DNA from: Bolinopsis microptera
Lineage: Eukaryota; Ctenophora; Tentaculata; Lobata; Bolinopsidae
Assembly: GCF_026151205.1 (NCBI RefSeq)
Contig: NC_087080.1
Location: 16,839,337 to 16,903,336, forward strand
Direction of reading: 5' to 3'
DNA: 64,000 nucleotides
A program made the translations under genes and the position numbers. A model generated the notes under the pieces. The model did no database searches and had not been told where the DNA came from. It worked only from the letters and a program-made list of their open reading frames with translations. Shown here one piece after another: positions 12,701-24,000 of this stretch. Within the stretch, counting starts at the first letter, position 1. The number at the start of each line of letters is the position of its first letter.

Positions 12701-15700
12701 TTCAGAGCAACTGCTTCCAGAGTCAACTGCTCCAAGTCAACTGCCCAAGTCACCCTACTCCAGAGTAAACTCCCAATAAAACTGTCCAGGGTAAAACTGC
12801 CCAGATCAACTGCCCCAGAGTCAACTGCCCAGAGTCAACTGCTCAAGTAAATGCTCCAGAGTAAGTTTCCAAGTCAACTCCCAGAGTCAATGCTCAAGTC
12901 AATGCCCCAGATTTTCCCAATGCCCAAGTCACTGCCCAAGGCAACTGCTCCAGAGTCAACTGCTCCAGAGTCAACTGCTCCAGAGTCAACTGCTCCAGAG
13001 TCAACTGCTCCAGAGTCAACTGCTCCAGAGTCAACTGCTCCAGAGTCAACTGCTCCAGAGTCAACTGCTCCAGAGTCAACTGCTCCAGAGTCAACTGCTC
13101 CAGAGTCAACTGCTCCAGAGTCAACTGCTCCAGAGTCAACTGCTCCAGAGTCAACTGCTCCAGAGTCAACTGCTCCAGAGTCAACTGCTCCAGAGTCAAC
13201 TGCTCCAGAGTCAACTGCTCCAGAGTCAACTGCTCAGAGTCAACTGCTCCAGAGTCAACTGCTCCAGAGTCAACTGCTCCAGAGTCAACTGCTCCAGAGT
13301 CAACTGCTCCAGAGTCAACTGCTCCAGAGTCAACTGCTCCAAGTCTGAGTCTACTGCTCAGAGTCAACTGCTCAGAGTCAACTGCTCCAGAGTCAACTGC
13401 TCCAGAGTCAACTGCTCCAGAGTCAACTGCTCCAGAGTCAACTGCTCCAGAGTCAACTGCTCCAGAGTCAACTGCTTCAGAGTCAACTGCTCCAGAGTCA
13501 ACTGCTCCAGAGTCAACTGCTCCAGAGTCAACTGCTCCAGAGTCAACTGCTCCAGAGTCAACTGCTCCAGAGTCAACTGCTCCAGAGTCAACTGCTCCAG
13601 AGTCAACTGCTCCAGAGTCAACTGCTCCAGAGTCAACTGCTCCAGAGTCAACTGCTCCAGAGTCAACTGCTCCAGAGTCAACTGCTCCAGAGTCAACTGC
13701 TCCAGAGTCAACTGCTCCAGAGTCAACTGCTCCAGAGTCAACTGCTTCCAGAGTCAACTGCTCCAGAGTCAACTGCTCCGGAGTCAACTGCTCCAGAGTC
13801 AACTGCTCCAGAGTCAACTGCTCCAGAGGTCAACTGCTCCAGAGTCAACTGCTCCAGAGTCAACTGCTCCAGAGTCAACTGCTCCAGAGTCAACTGCTCC
13901 AGAGTCAACTGCTCCAGAGTCAACTGCTCCAGAGTCAACTGCTCCAGAGTCAACTGCTCCAGAGTCAACTGCTCCAGAGTCAACTGCTCCAGAGTCAACT
14001 GCTCCAGAGTCAACTGCTCCAGAGTCAACTGCTCCAGAGTCAACTGCTCCAGAGTCAACTGCTCCAGAGTCAACTGCTCCAGAGTCAACTGCTCCAGAGT
14101 CAACTGCTCCAGAGTCAACTGCTCCAGAGTCAACTGCTCCAGAGTCAACTGCTCCAGAGTCAACTGCTCCAGAGTCAACTGCTCCAGAGTCAACTGCTCA
14201 GAGTCAACTGCTCCAGAGTCAACTGCTCCAGAGTCAACTGCTCCAGAGTCAACTGCTCCAGAGTCAACTGCTCAGAGTCAACTGCTCCAGAGTCAACTGC
14301 TCCAGAGTCAACTGCTCCAGAGTCAACTGCTCCAGAGTCAACTGCTCCAGAGTCAACTGCTCCAGAGTCAACTGCTCCAGAGTCAACTGCTCCAGAGTCA
14401 ACTGCTCCAGAGTCAACTGCTCCAGAGTCAACTGCTCCAGAGTCAACTGCTCCAGAGTCAACTGCTCCAGAGTCAACTGCTCCAGAGTCAACTGCTCCAG
14501 AGTCAACTGCTCCAGAGTCAACTGCTCCAGAGTCAACTGCTCCAGAGTCAACTGCTCCAGAGTCAACTGCTCCAGAGTCAACTGCTCCAGAGTCAACTGC
14601 TCCAGAGTCAACTGCTCCAGAGTCAACTGCTCCAGAGTCAACTGCTCCAGAGTCAACTGCTCCAGAGTCAACTGCTCCAGAGTCAACTGCTCCAGAGTCA
14701 ACTGTCCAGAGTCAACTGCTCCAGAGTCAACTGCTCCAGAGTCAACTGCTCCAGAGTCAACTGCTCCTGAGTCAACTGCTCCAGAGTCAACTGCTCCAGA
14801 GTCAACTGCTCCAGAAGTCAACTGCTCCAGAGTCAACTGCTCCAGAGTCAACTGATCCAGAGTCAACTGCTCCAGAGTCAACTGCTCAGAGTCAACTGCT
14901 CCAGAGTCAACTGCTCCAGAGTCAACTGCTCCAGAGTCAACTGCTCCAGAGTCAACTGCTCCAGAGGTAACTGCTCCAGAGTCAACTGCTCCAGAGTCAA
15001 CTGTCAGAGTCAACTGCTCCAGAGTCAACTGCTCCAGACGTCAAGCACTGCTCCAGAGTCAACTGCTCCAGAGTCAACTGCTCCAGAGTCAACTGCTCCA
15101 GAGTCAACTGCTCCAGAGTCAACTGCTCCAGAGTCAACTGCTCCAGAGTCAACTGCTCCAGAGTCAACTGCTCCAGAGTCAACTGCTCCAGAGTCAACTG
15201 CTCCAGAGTCAACTGCTCCAGAGTCAACTGCTCCAGAGTCAACTGCTCCAGAGTCAACTGCTCCAGAGTCACTGTTCAAAGCAACTGCTCCAGAGTCAAC
15301 TGCTCCAGAGTCAACTGTCTCCAGAGTCAACTGCTCCAGAGTCAACTGCTCCAGAGTCAAACTGCTCCAGAGTCAACTGCTCCAGAGTCAACTGCTCCAG
15401 AGTCAACTGCTCCAGAGTCAATTTTTTTCAAAGTATGCCCAATCAATTTCCCCGAGTAAAACTGTTCAAAGCAACTCTCCAAGTCAACTGTCCAAGCACT
15501 CTCCAATAACTGCCCAAGTCAACGCTCCAGATCAACTGCCAGAGCCCCAACTGCCCCAGGGGCAACTGCTCCGAGAAACGCCCAGAGTAACTGCTCCGAG
15601 TAACTGCTCCAGAGTCAACTGTTAAAAAGTCACTGCCCAGAGTCAACGCCCGAGTCAACTTTCAAAGAAATGCCCAGAGTAAACTGCTCCAATCAAACTG

Positions 15701-16420
15701 CCCAGAGTCAACTGCTCCAAGTCAATGCTCCAGATCAACGCCCAACTCCAAGTCAATTTTCCAATCAACGCTCCGGGGTTCAACTGCCCCGATCAACTGC
15801 CCAGGTCAATGTAAAAGTCAACCCTCCAGTCAACTGCTCCAAGAAACTTTCAAAATCAACGCCCCAGATAATTGCTCCAGAGTCAACGCCCCAAGCCCAA
15901 ACTGCTCCAAGTCAACTGCCCCCAGAGTCAACTGCCCCAAAGGTAAACTGCCCAGATAAACTGCCCAAGTAAACGCCCCAGGCAACTGCTCCAGATCAAT
16001 GCTCCAATCCTGCTCCAGAGCAACTGCTCCAGAAGCTCCAGAGTCAATGCCAAGTAACTCTCCAAGTCAACTGCCCCCGGTCAACTGCCCAAGTAAACTG
16101 CCCAAGTAAACTGTTCAAACAACTGCTCAGATAAACTGTCCAAGTCAACTGCCCCAGGTCACTGTTCAAAGTCAACTGCTCAAGCCCCAACTGCTCCAGA
16201 GCCCAACGCTCCAAGTAAATTTTCCGAGTCAATGCTGGTAAACTGCTCCAGAGTCCGTCAAGTCAAACTGCCCAGAAGAAAAGTTCCAGAACCAAATGCT
16301 CCAATTTTAAACCGCTCCAAGTAAACGTCCAAGTAACTCCCGGGTCCTCCCAGATAAATGTTAAGGTAAAACTGTCCAAAACTACTCCAAGGTAATGTTC
16401 CCAGTTCAAGTTTTTTTCCC
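3785..16420. repeat. 15-bp satellite array, about 12.6 kb
   Basis: The unit is CTCCAGAGTCAACTG. Highly homogeneous cores lie at about 4790-11,730, 12,130-12,720 and 12,945-15,425. They are separated and flanked by increasingly degenerate units (3785-4790, 11,730-12,110, 12,720-12,940, 15,425-16,420) in which the motif decays to fragments such as ccaagtcaact. Variants are mainly loss of one C (CTCAGAG), CTCCAAGTC and GAGCTCCAGAG junctions. Since 15 is a multiple of three and neither strand has a stop in its frames, the array gives a spurious 2350-codon frame whose product switches between APEST, SRVNC and LQSQL whenever a unit is one base short. I treat it as satellite, not gene. Confidence 0.97.
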
Positions 16421-17418
16421 CAAAAGTTCCGTCCCAGTATCCCGAAAAAAGTCCCTTCTTTAGTAGTACCGGTGTGGGCCCTTTTTTTTTTTCAGTCCCA
16501 GTAGTCACCATAGGGTTCCCGTTTTTAAATTTAGGAAAACAGGAAAAACAAACAGTTTTAAACAAAGTTACAGTTTCAGTTCAATTGTCCAGTAAAAATA
16601 AACCACATTTATCATCCATACTATTGTACTTAAACTAACTTTTAGTCGCGATCACCTATTTATCCGTTTATCGCAATTTCCCTCCGTTTTTGTTTCCGTC
16701 GTGGGTTTATAAAATATTTTTTCTCTATTTTGCTGTTTTTATTTTCTACTGCCTCACATCTCCTACTTTGCTCTGAAGTAGGAGTTAGTAGCTAGTAGTC
16801 AGCAGTGCCTTATAACCACTGGGCTCCCCTCTATTATACCTCCCTGTCAGGTAGTAAGCAGATAAGTGTCCACTTTGCAGCGTCTCCCTGCAGCTATTGT
16901 CACATGCTTGAGCAAGTAACACAAGTAACACATGCAGTGTAGGTCTTGATAATCGTTACTGCGCTGTATTGTAGTTGTACTGTTACTTATACAGTTATGC
17001 AGTTACCAGTCATTTACTGCACGTGTAACTATATTTCACTATTAGACTGTCTTACGTGTCTTTATCACTTTCAATTGTTGTTGTTTTTAGTATTAAGTCT
17101 GAATTATAGAATATTGAAAACTGTATTTAAAGCTTCTGGGTTAGGGTATCTGAGTCTCGAGCTGCTACGTTGCGAGGACTTTACAGCATATACTTCAAAC
17201 CTTTTATAGTATATACTTCAAACCCTTTATACTTTTATAGTATAAACTTTAATTGTCTCCAATATGATTGGATTGGAAATTCTCTCCTTGGAGCCTAATT
17301 TACCAGATTACACTACTACGCCCTGCTTAATAGAATAGCTGTGAGGTAGGTTGTTACAGCTACTCTACCTTGCTGACTGCAGCTATGAGAGTTAGTGTAG
17401 TATGTAGTGACTACTACA

Positions 17419-17450
<32 letters not shown>

Positions 17451-18072
17451 GCGACTACTGTATTAGGTAAATAACTACAGGGAGGCGACTATGCAGTATG
17501 CTACCTTCATCATACCCATATTTAAATAGCCAGTGTAATTGGTGAGTACTTTAGCTGGAGGGTCGTTATTTCTCCGCTAGATCATTCGTACTCAAATGTA
17601 GTGAGGTTTATGTTCTACAGTTGTAGTTTTAGAGTCCTAGTGTTGCCTCAAATGTAGTGAGATTCTAGCTTCTAGAGTTGTAGTTTTAAGAGTCCTTGCC
17701 TCAGATGTGCTTTGTTTTTGGCTCTAATTTTAATTTTTGCAGTTTAGTTTTGTTGAATACAGTTCTTGAAAGAAGAGGTTATGTATTACTAGTTTTTACG
17801 AGGATTAGTTTCTGCTAAACACTACTGCTGCTAAACACTAGGTCTGCTAAACAAATGCCGTCTCTCTGACCAGACATTTAGACCGCATACATTGTGTGTA
17901 GTAGTTGTTTGGTGTGATATATTTTAGTTGACTAAAAAACTGTGATATTTAGCAGAAGTAACAGCTGGAATAATACTGTGATGATGTTATATTTAACAAT
18001 ATTCTGCCTTCACAAGCTCCGTCTTGTGCAGTATGCTTCTCAAATATATTGTATGCTTACAGTTCACCAATA
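16421..18072. other. Intergenic, no gene seen
   Basis: Low-complexity, AT-rich DNA beyond the satellite. It contains a (CTA)n run at about 17,420-17,446 and a ~56-bp direct duplication (ctcaaatgtagtgag ... gttgtagtttta) at 17,591-17,700. An open frame at 16,946-17,209 has no recognisable domain or splice context. Confidence 0.5.
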
Positions 18073-18205
18073 TGTTACAGGCGAACTGAACATACAATTA
18101 TTACAGTTTTGTTGCGCCGGTCACTTGCAGGTGAACTGGACATATTATTACAGTTTTGTTTGCTTACAGGTGAACTGGACATATTATTACAGTTTTGTAA
18201 GTTTT
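18073..18205 (+). repeat. ~34-bp tandem repeat, three copies
   Basis: Three copies of a unit like caggtgaactggacatatta followed by ttacagttttgttt; the first copy is diverged. No gene is associated. Confidence 0.8.
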
Positions 18206-18700
18206 GTTGCTCGCTTAAATCTTGTATATGACGTGATCACGGTAACTTAATCTTATATTTTCTTTAAGTCGGGTGCTTTTCTTACGTGAAGCAGCAGATT
18301 CCGGCAGATTATGTAACAAAATTACCAAGGCTCACCAGATAAGAGTGTTTGCTGTTTATACAAATTTTCGTTGTTATTTACGGCTTCCGACAGTTGCATC
18401 GTGAGATATAGCATAACTGTGAATTACTCGAAACTTTTACAAATAATTAACTTTTTAGCACTGAGCATCGGTCTGACAAAGCAAAGTCTAATAGTAACCA
18501 TGGAAACAGCGGTAATGTCGCTCAGTTAAACGACAAAGTTCGTCTAAGTAAAATTACCTCTATCATAAAATGCGTGCTATAATAATTGCTAGTTGTTACT
18601 CCTTCATAATTTTTCTGTTTTCAGTATTTTATTTATATATTTTTTTAAATACCAACCTAAGAACTACACAGTACACACACGTCTTATATTCTATAATGAC

Positions 18701-18754
18701 ACTGGAGTGTAATGTTTGTTTCTGAATGCTCAGCTGCAAACATTACACTCCAGT
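18701..18754. repeat. Perfect 18-bp inverted repeat (hairpin)
   Basis: ACTGGAGTGTAATGTTTG at 18,701-18,718 pairs perfectly with 18,737-18,754 across an 18-bp loop. No flanking target duplication is visible. The arm motif ttacactccagt resembles the unit of the adjacent 19-bp array. Confidence 0.85.
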
Positions 18755-18763
18755 CAATCACTC

Positions 18764-18882
18764 TGAGCAAGAGCGTTACACTGCAGTAAGAGCGTTACAC
18801 TGGATTAAGAGCGTTACACTGCCGTAAGAGCGTTACACTGCAGTAAGAGCGTTACACTGCAGTAAGAGCGTTACACTCCATT
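18764..18882 (+). repeat. 19-bp tandem repeat, six to seven copies
   Basis: Units of gagcgttacactgcagtaa with point variants (tggatta, gccgta). The last unit ends ttacactccat, matching the arm of the upstream hairpin. Confidence 0.9.
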
Positions 18883-19249
18883 ATGTACATTGTACACTGA
18901 GCACTCACCTGATCCTATCTTCCACAGTGCATGATGAAATTACCTCTGATCGTAGTTTAAATACAACTCTCTTCGAGGGAGTGAACGTGATTGTTGTTGT
19001 GATGTTATGAGCTTTTACTTTTGTTAAGTCAATCAAATTCCATCCATGGGTCACATCATTAATGAATCGTCACTGATTGGTTGACATGATCGGCTGAACC
19101 GATCACTGTGGGAGTCTCCCCTGTTGAACGAGTTAGAAATACTAACATTGTTAACAATACCCATGTTGTTACATAAATTAATCCTCAGTTTCCGTAGTGA
19201 AAACAAAGGTGTTATACAACTCATAAGCCCCTTGAGCACACACTACACT

Positions 19250-19868
19250 CTGTACACTGAGTCTGTACACTGAGTCTGTACACTGAGTCTGTACACTGAG
19301 TCTGTACACTGAGTCTGTACACTGAGTCTGTACACTGAGTCTGTACACTGAGTCTGTACACTGAGTCTGTACACTGAGTCTGTACACTGAGTCTGTACAC
19401 TGAGTCTGTACACTGAGTCTGTACACTGAGTCTGTACACTGAGTCTGTACACTGAGTCTGTACACTGAGTCTGTACACTGAGTCTGTACACTGAGTCTGT
19501 ACACTGAGTCTGTACACTGAGTCTGTACACTGAGTCTGTACACTGAGTCTGTACACTGAGTCTGTACACTGAGTCTGTACACTGAGTCTGTACACTGAGT
19601 CTGTACACTGAGTCTGTACACTGAGTCTGTACACTGAGTCTGTACACTGAGTCTGTACACTGAGTCTGTACACTGAGTCTGTACACTGAGTCTGTACACT
19701 GAGTCTGTACACTGAGTCTGTACACTGAGTCTGTACACTGAGTCTGTACACTGAGTCTGTACACTGAGTCTGTACACTGAGTCTGTACACTGAGTCTGTA
19801 CACTGAGTCTGTACACTGAGTCTGTACACTGAGTCTGTACACTGAGTCTGTACACTGAGTCTGTACAC
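19250..19868. repeat. 13-bp satellite, about 47 near-identical copies
   Basis: The unit is ctgtacactgagt, essentially invariant. Three units are 39 bp, so the minus strand stays open and encodes a 13-residue period (SVQTQCTDSVYRL); these long frames are repeat artefacts. CTGTACA within each unit is part-palindromic. Confidence 0.97.
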
Positions 19869-20199
19869 ATGGAGAGGTTGTGTTTACATTGCAGCTAATT
19901 AGCTCGTCTCTAATATTACACACTCTTTTGTCTAAAAGTGTAATGTTAGCTTGGCGGCAATATAGCTTAAATGTTAAAGTCTGCATATAAATCGCTTTTT
20001 CGCTGTTTAACCTCATCCAGATAGATTTGATTAAACTTTTGTTTTCATATTCACGGCTCACTCCAGTGTAGTACTACTAGTTGTAGTAGTAGCAATAGTA
20101 ACTAGTTGTAGTAGTGCCACGTGAACCTCGCTACAGCCATTCTCCCGAGATACTAACAATTTGAAACTTGCCCGCTCCGAGAATTACCACACGCCTCCA

Positions 20200-20460
20200 C
20201 AGAGTGGCTCTAGTCACGTGATCACATCACGTGATTCACCACCTGCCTCTCCTTCGTTCCCGACCCTCCACCTGGGTCACCTTGCTGCCTAGCAACCAAT
20301 AAGGGGACACATAGCTGTCACGTGCAGTTATTCGATCTCAGCTCGTAATGAACAGAACGGTTAAATCTCATTTGGAGTTCCTGTGAGCGAGTTATAGAGA
20401 GTTTACTGGTATCTTGTTTCTCTCTCCGACCTGGGCTCCCTCTAGTCATCCTATTAGGTC
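20200..20460 (+). promoter_or_regulatory. Possible promoter region of the Ly6-like gene
   Basis: About 0.6-0.85 kb upstream of the first coding exon at 21,049. It contains three CACGTG E-boxes (20,215-20,330), a CCAAT motif in agcaaccaataagg near 20,288 and a run of higher GC than the surroundings. No TATA box or initiator is convincing. Assignment rests on position and motif density only. Confidence 0.3.
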
Positions 20461-20640
20461 ACTACAAGTCATCATATTTCAGGAGTAGCTCACCTCCTGG
20501 ATATGGGACAGACTGAGCTACCTATTCTTTATGTGTTTGCGACTAATGATAACAAATGTACTGGGTATTTAACACGGTAACATTAAACCGGTGTGTTCCA
20601 GTAAAACACTAATCTTGTTTGGATATCAGTTTACTTTCTC

Positions 20641-20878
20641 TCTCTCTCCGCTTGTTTACTCTCTTTATTTAGAGTCCGCTTGTTTACTCTCTTTATTTAG
20701 AGTCCGCTTGTTTACTCTCTTTATTTAGAGTCCGCTTGTTTACTCTCTTTATTTAGAGTCCGCTTGTTTACTCTCTTTATTTAGAGTCCGCTTGTTTACT
20801 CTCTTTATTTAGAGTCCGCTTGTTTACTCTCGTTATTTAGAGTCCGCTTGTTTACTCTCTTTATTTAGAGTCCGCGCT
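20641..20878 (+). repeat. 28-bp minisatellite, eight copies
   Basis: The unit is gtccgcttgtttactctctt followed by tatttaga; one copy has a T-to-G change (ctcgttattt). It lies just upstream of the first coding exon of the Ly6-like gene, in a possible 5' UTR intron. Confidence 0.95.
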
Positions 20879-21048
20879 TTTTGAAGTGAAGTTATTGAAT
20901 CTTCAAGTTTTCCACTATAATTTCACTTGTATTGTATTGATATTCCAATATCTAGGTAGGAATTTATTACGATATTATCTTATCCTGATCACTAGTTTAA
21001 CTTTTACTTGTTTTGCCCGGATCTACTAACTTTACTTCCTCCAGGATC

Positions 21049-21094
21049 ATGGCGTGTGGTATTTTCTTAGCACTGGTAGCATCTTGTCTCCTTG
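21049..21094 (+). CDS. Ly6-like gene exon 1 (signal peptide)
   Basis: ATG at 21,049 begins MACGIFLALVASCLL; the donor is CTTG|gtaagt (phase 1). A possible acceptor (tcctccag) ends four bases before the ATG, so an untranslated leader exon is likely upstream. Confidence 0.75.
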
Positions 21095-24000
21095 GTAAGT
21101 ACTTAGTACATTGTTCCCTTTCTCTGGGGTTGTTTACATACTCCATCGTTTGATTTGGTTTATGAACTGCATTATATACAGTTCTCATCTGGTTTTTACT
21201 GAAAACAGAATGTGCTGTAATCTACTTCTATATTTTATTATTTACCTGCTTCAAAATTGCATTTAACTGAAAGTATTCTCCCTTGTCTCTAATCATTCAT
21301 CTTAAATCAAAAAGTATTTAGATACTATTATTATACGTGATGCAGCAGTTACTTATACAATAACAGTTAATTCATATTTTGTCAGTGCAGAAGTTGTCTG
21401 TTAAATTAATATGAGTTGGCCTGAAGTGTCCTCTTAATATCGTTGTAAATTATAAGGTGCACGTGTGCGTGCGTCAGTGGAGTAGCACGATAAGTACATT
21501 AATTCACAAGTCCGACTCTAGAAACCTGTCCACTTGATATGAGGGCCCTTAACCAGACTGATGTAGTAGGTGGGATAATCCCACACTGTTGTTCTTTCCC
21601 GGGAAAACCCCACACTGTTGTTCTTTCCCGGGATAACCCCACAGTCCACACTGTTGTTCTTTCCCGGGATAACCCCACAGTCCACACTGTTGTTCTTTCC
21701 CGGGATAACCCCACAGTCCACACTGTTGTTCTTTCCCGGGATAACCCCACAGTCCACACTGTTGTTCTTTCCCGGGATAACCCCACAGTCCACCCTGTTG
21801 TTCTTTCCCGGGATAACCCCACAGTCCACACTGTTGTTCTTTCCCGGGATAACCCCACAGTCCACCCTGTTGTTCTTTCCCGGGATAACCCCACAGTCCA
21901 CACTGTTGTTCTTTCCCGGGATAACCCCACAGTCCACACTGTTGTTCTTTCCCGGGATAACCCCACAGTCCACACTGTTGTTCTTTCCCGGGATAACCCC
22001 ACAGTCCACACTGTTGTTCTTTCCCGGGATAACCCCACAGTCCACACTGTTGTTCTTTCCCGGGATAACCCCACAGTCCACACTGTTGTTCTTTCCCGGG
22101 ATAACCCCACAGTCCACACTGTTGTTCTTTCCCGGGATAACCCCACAGTCCACACTGTTGTTCTTTCCCGGGATAACCCCACAGTCCACCCTGTTGTTCT
22201 TTCCCGGGATAACCCCACAGTCCACACTGTTGTTCTTTCCCGGGATAACCCCACAGTCCACACTGTTGTTCTTTCCCGGGATAACCCCACAGTCCACACT
22301 GTTGTTCTTTCCCGGGATAACCCCACAGTCCACCCTGTTGTTCTTTCCCGGGATAACCCCACAGTCCACACTGTTGTTCTTTCCCGGGATAACCCCACAG
22401 TCCACCCTGTTGTTCTTTCCCGGGATAACCCCACAGTCCACACTGTTGTTCTTTCCCGGGATAACCCCACAGTCCACCCTGTTGTTCTTTCCCGGGATAA
22501 CCCCACAGTCCACACTGTTGTTCTTTCCCGGGATAACCCCACAGTCCACACTGTTGTTCTTTCCCGGGATAACCCCACAGTCCACACTGTTGTTCTTTCC
22601 CGGGATAACCCCACAGTCCACCCTGTTGTTCTTTCCCGGGATAACCCCACAGTCCACACTGTTGTTCTTTCCCGGGATAACCCCACAGTCCACACTGTTG
22701 TTCTTTCCCGGGATAACCCCACAGTCCACCCTGTTGTTCTTTCCCGGGATAACCCCACAGTCCACACTGTTGTTCTTTCCCGGGATAACCCCACAGTCCA
22801 CACTGTTGTTCTTTCCCGGGATAACCCCACAGTCCACACTGTTGTTCTTTCCCGGGATAACCCCACAGTCCACCCTGTTGTTCTTTCCCGGGATAACCCC
22901 ACAGTCCACACTGTTGTTCTTTCCCGGGATAACCCCACAGTCCACCCTGTTGTTCTTTCCCGGGATAACCCCACAGTCCACACTGTTGTTCTTTCCCGGG
23001 ATAACCCCACAGTCCACACTGTTGTTCTTTCCCGGGATAACCCCACAGTCCACCCTGTTGTTCTTTCCCGGGATAACCCCACAGTCCACACTGTTGTTCT
23101 TTCCCGGGATAACCCCGCACTGTTGTTCTTTCCCGGGATAACCCCACAGTCCACACTGTTGTTCTTTCCCGGGAAAACCCCACACTGTTGTTCTTTCCCG
23201 GGATAACCCCACAGTCCACACTGTTGTTCTTTCCCGGGATAACCCCGCACTGTTGTTCTTTCCCGGGATAACCCCACAGTCCACACTGTTGTTCTTTCCC
23301 GGGATAACCCCACAGTCCACACTGTTGTTCTTTCCCGGGATAACCCCGGAACTCTCTAGTTTCACTGGGAAAGGCTGACGTGGTGAATGAGGCACTGGAC
23401 ACAGTGCAGGAGGGGTACGATAAAGTAAAGGATACCGTAGAAGGTAATAATGCAACCACAGCTATCCCTGTTCCCTACGTTCCCAGCACCAATGACACAA
23501 CAGAACAGGACAGACCACCCTTGCTAAATTTCAACAATAATAAAGAGGATCGCACGAACAACAACATCAACAATGGTAACCATGGTAACCATGTGGAATG
23601 TGGATCACCACCCCGGCTAATCTGGACCGGATCACCCCGGCTAATCACCTCCAATAAAGTGCTTATCAGCTAACAGACAACTACATGACAATCTGGAAGA
23701 TTCGCCAACTTATCAATCTAGAAATATTAATTTGATTAATATGATTATTAACGACTGTAACTGACCAGCATAAAGCTATTTCGCGTAATCTTTTAGCATG
23801 GCACTTTCTTGCTCTTCTTGTTATACATACAAGTCATGTGACCTTTATAATTAGGGCATAAAACAGTTTCTAGATTGATAAAGTGCGTGTTCAAAAAACA
23901 ACATGATACTTGTGATTCTTTTCTATTCGGATAATCGTCCTTATAAAATGCACGTGTGCGCGCGTCCTTGCTATCCGTTCTTTCTCTACCATCTTTATTG

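Noticed and set aside
16946-17209. 87-codon frame with hydrophobic stretches
   Set aside because: No domain, no splice context and AT-rich composition; expected by chance.
21590-23350. CRISPR-like array of 36-bp repeats
   Set aside because: Repeats are directly contiguous with no unique spacers, and the window is clearly eukaryotic with spliced genes.
21499-23459. Several 500-640-codon frames on both strands
   Set aside because: They come from the 36-bp satellite (length divisible by three). Only 23,360-23,443 has splice sites and joins a sensible protein.
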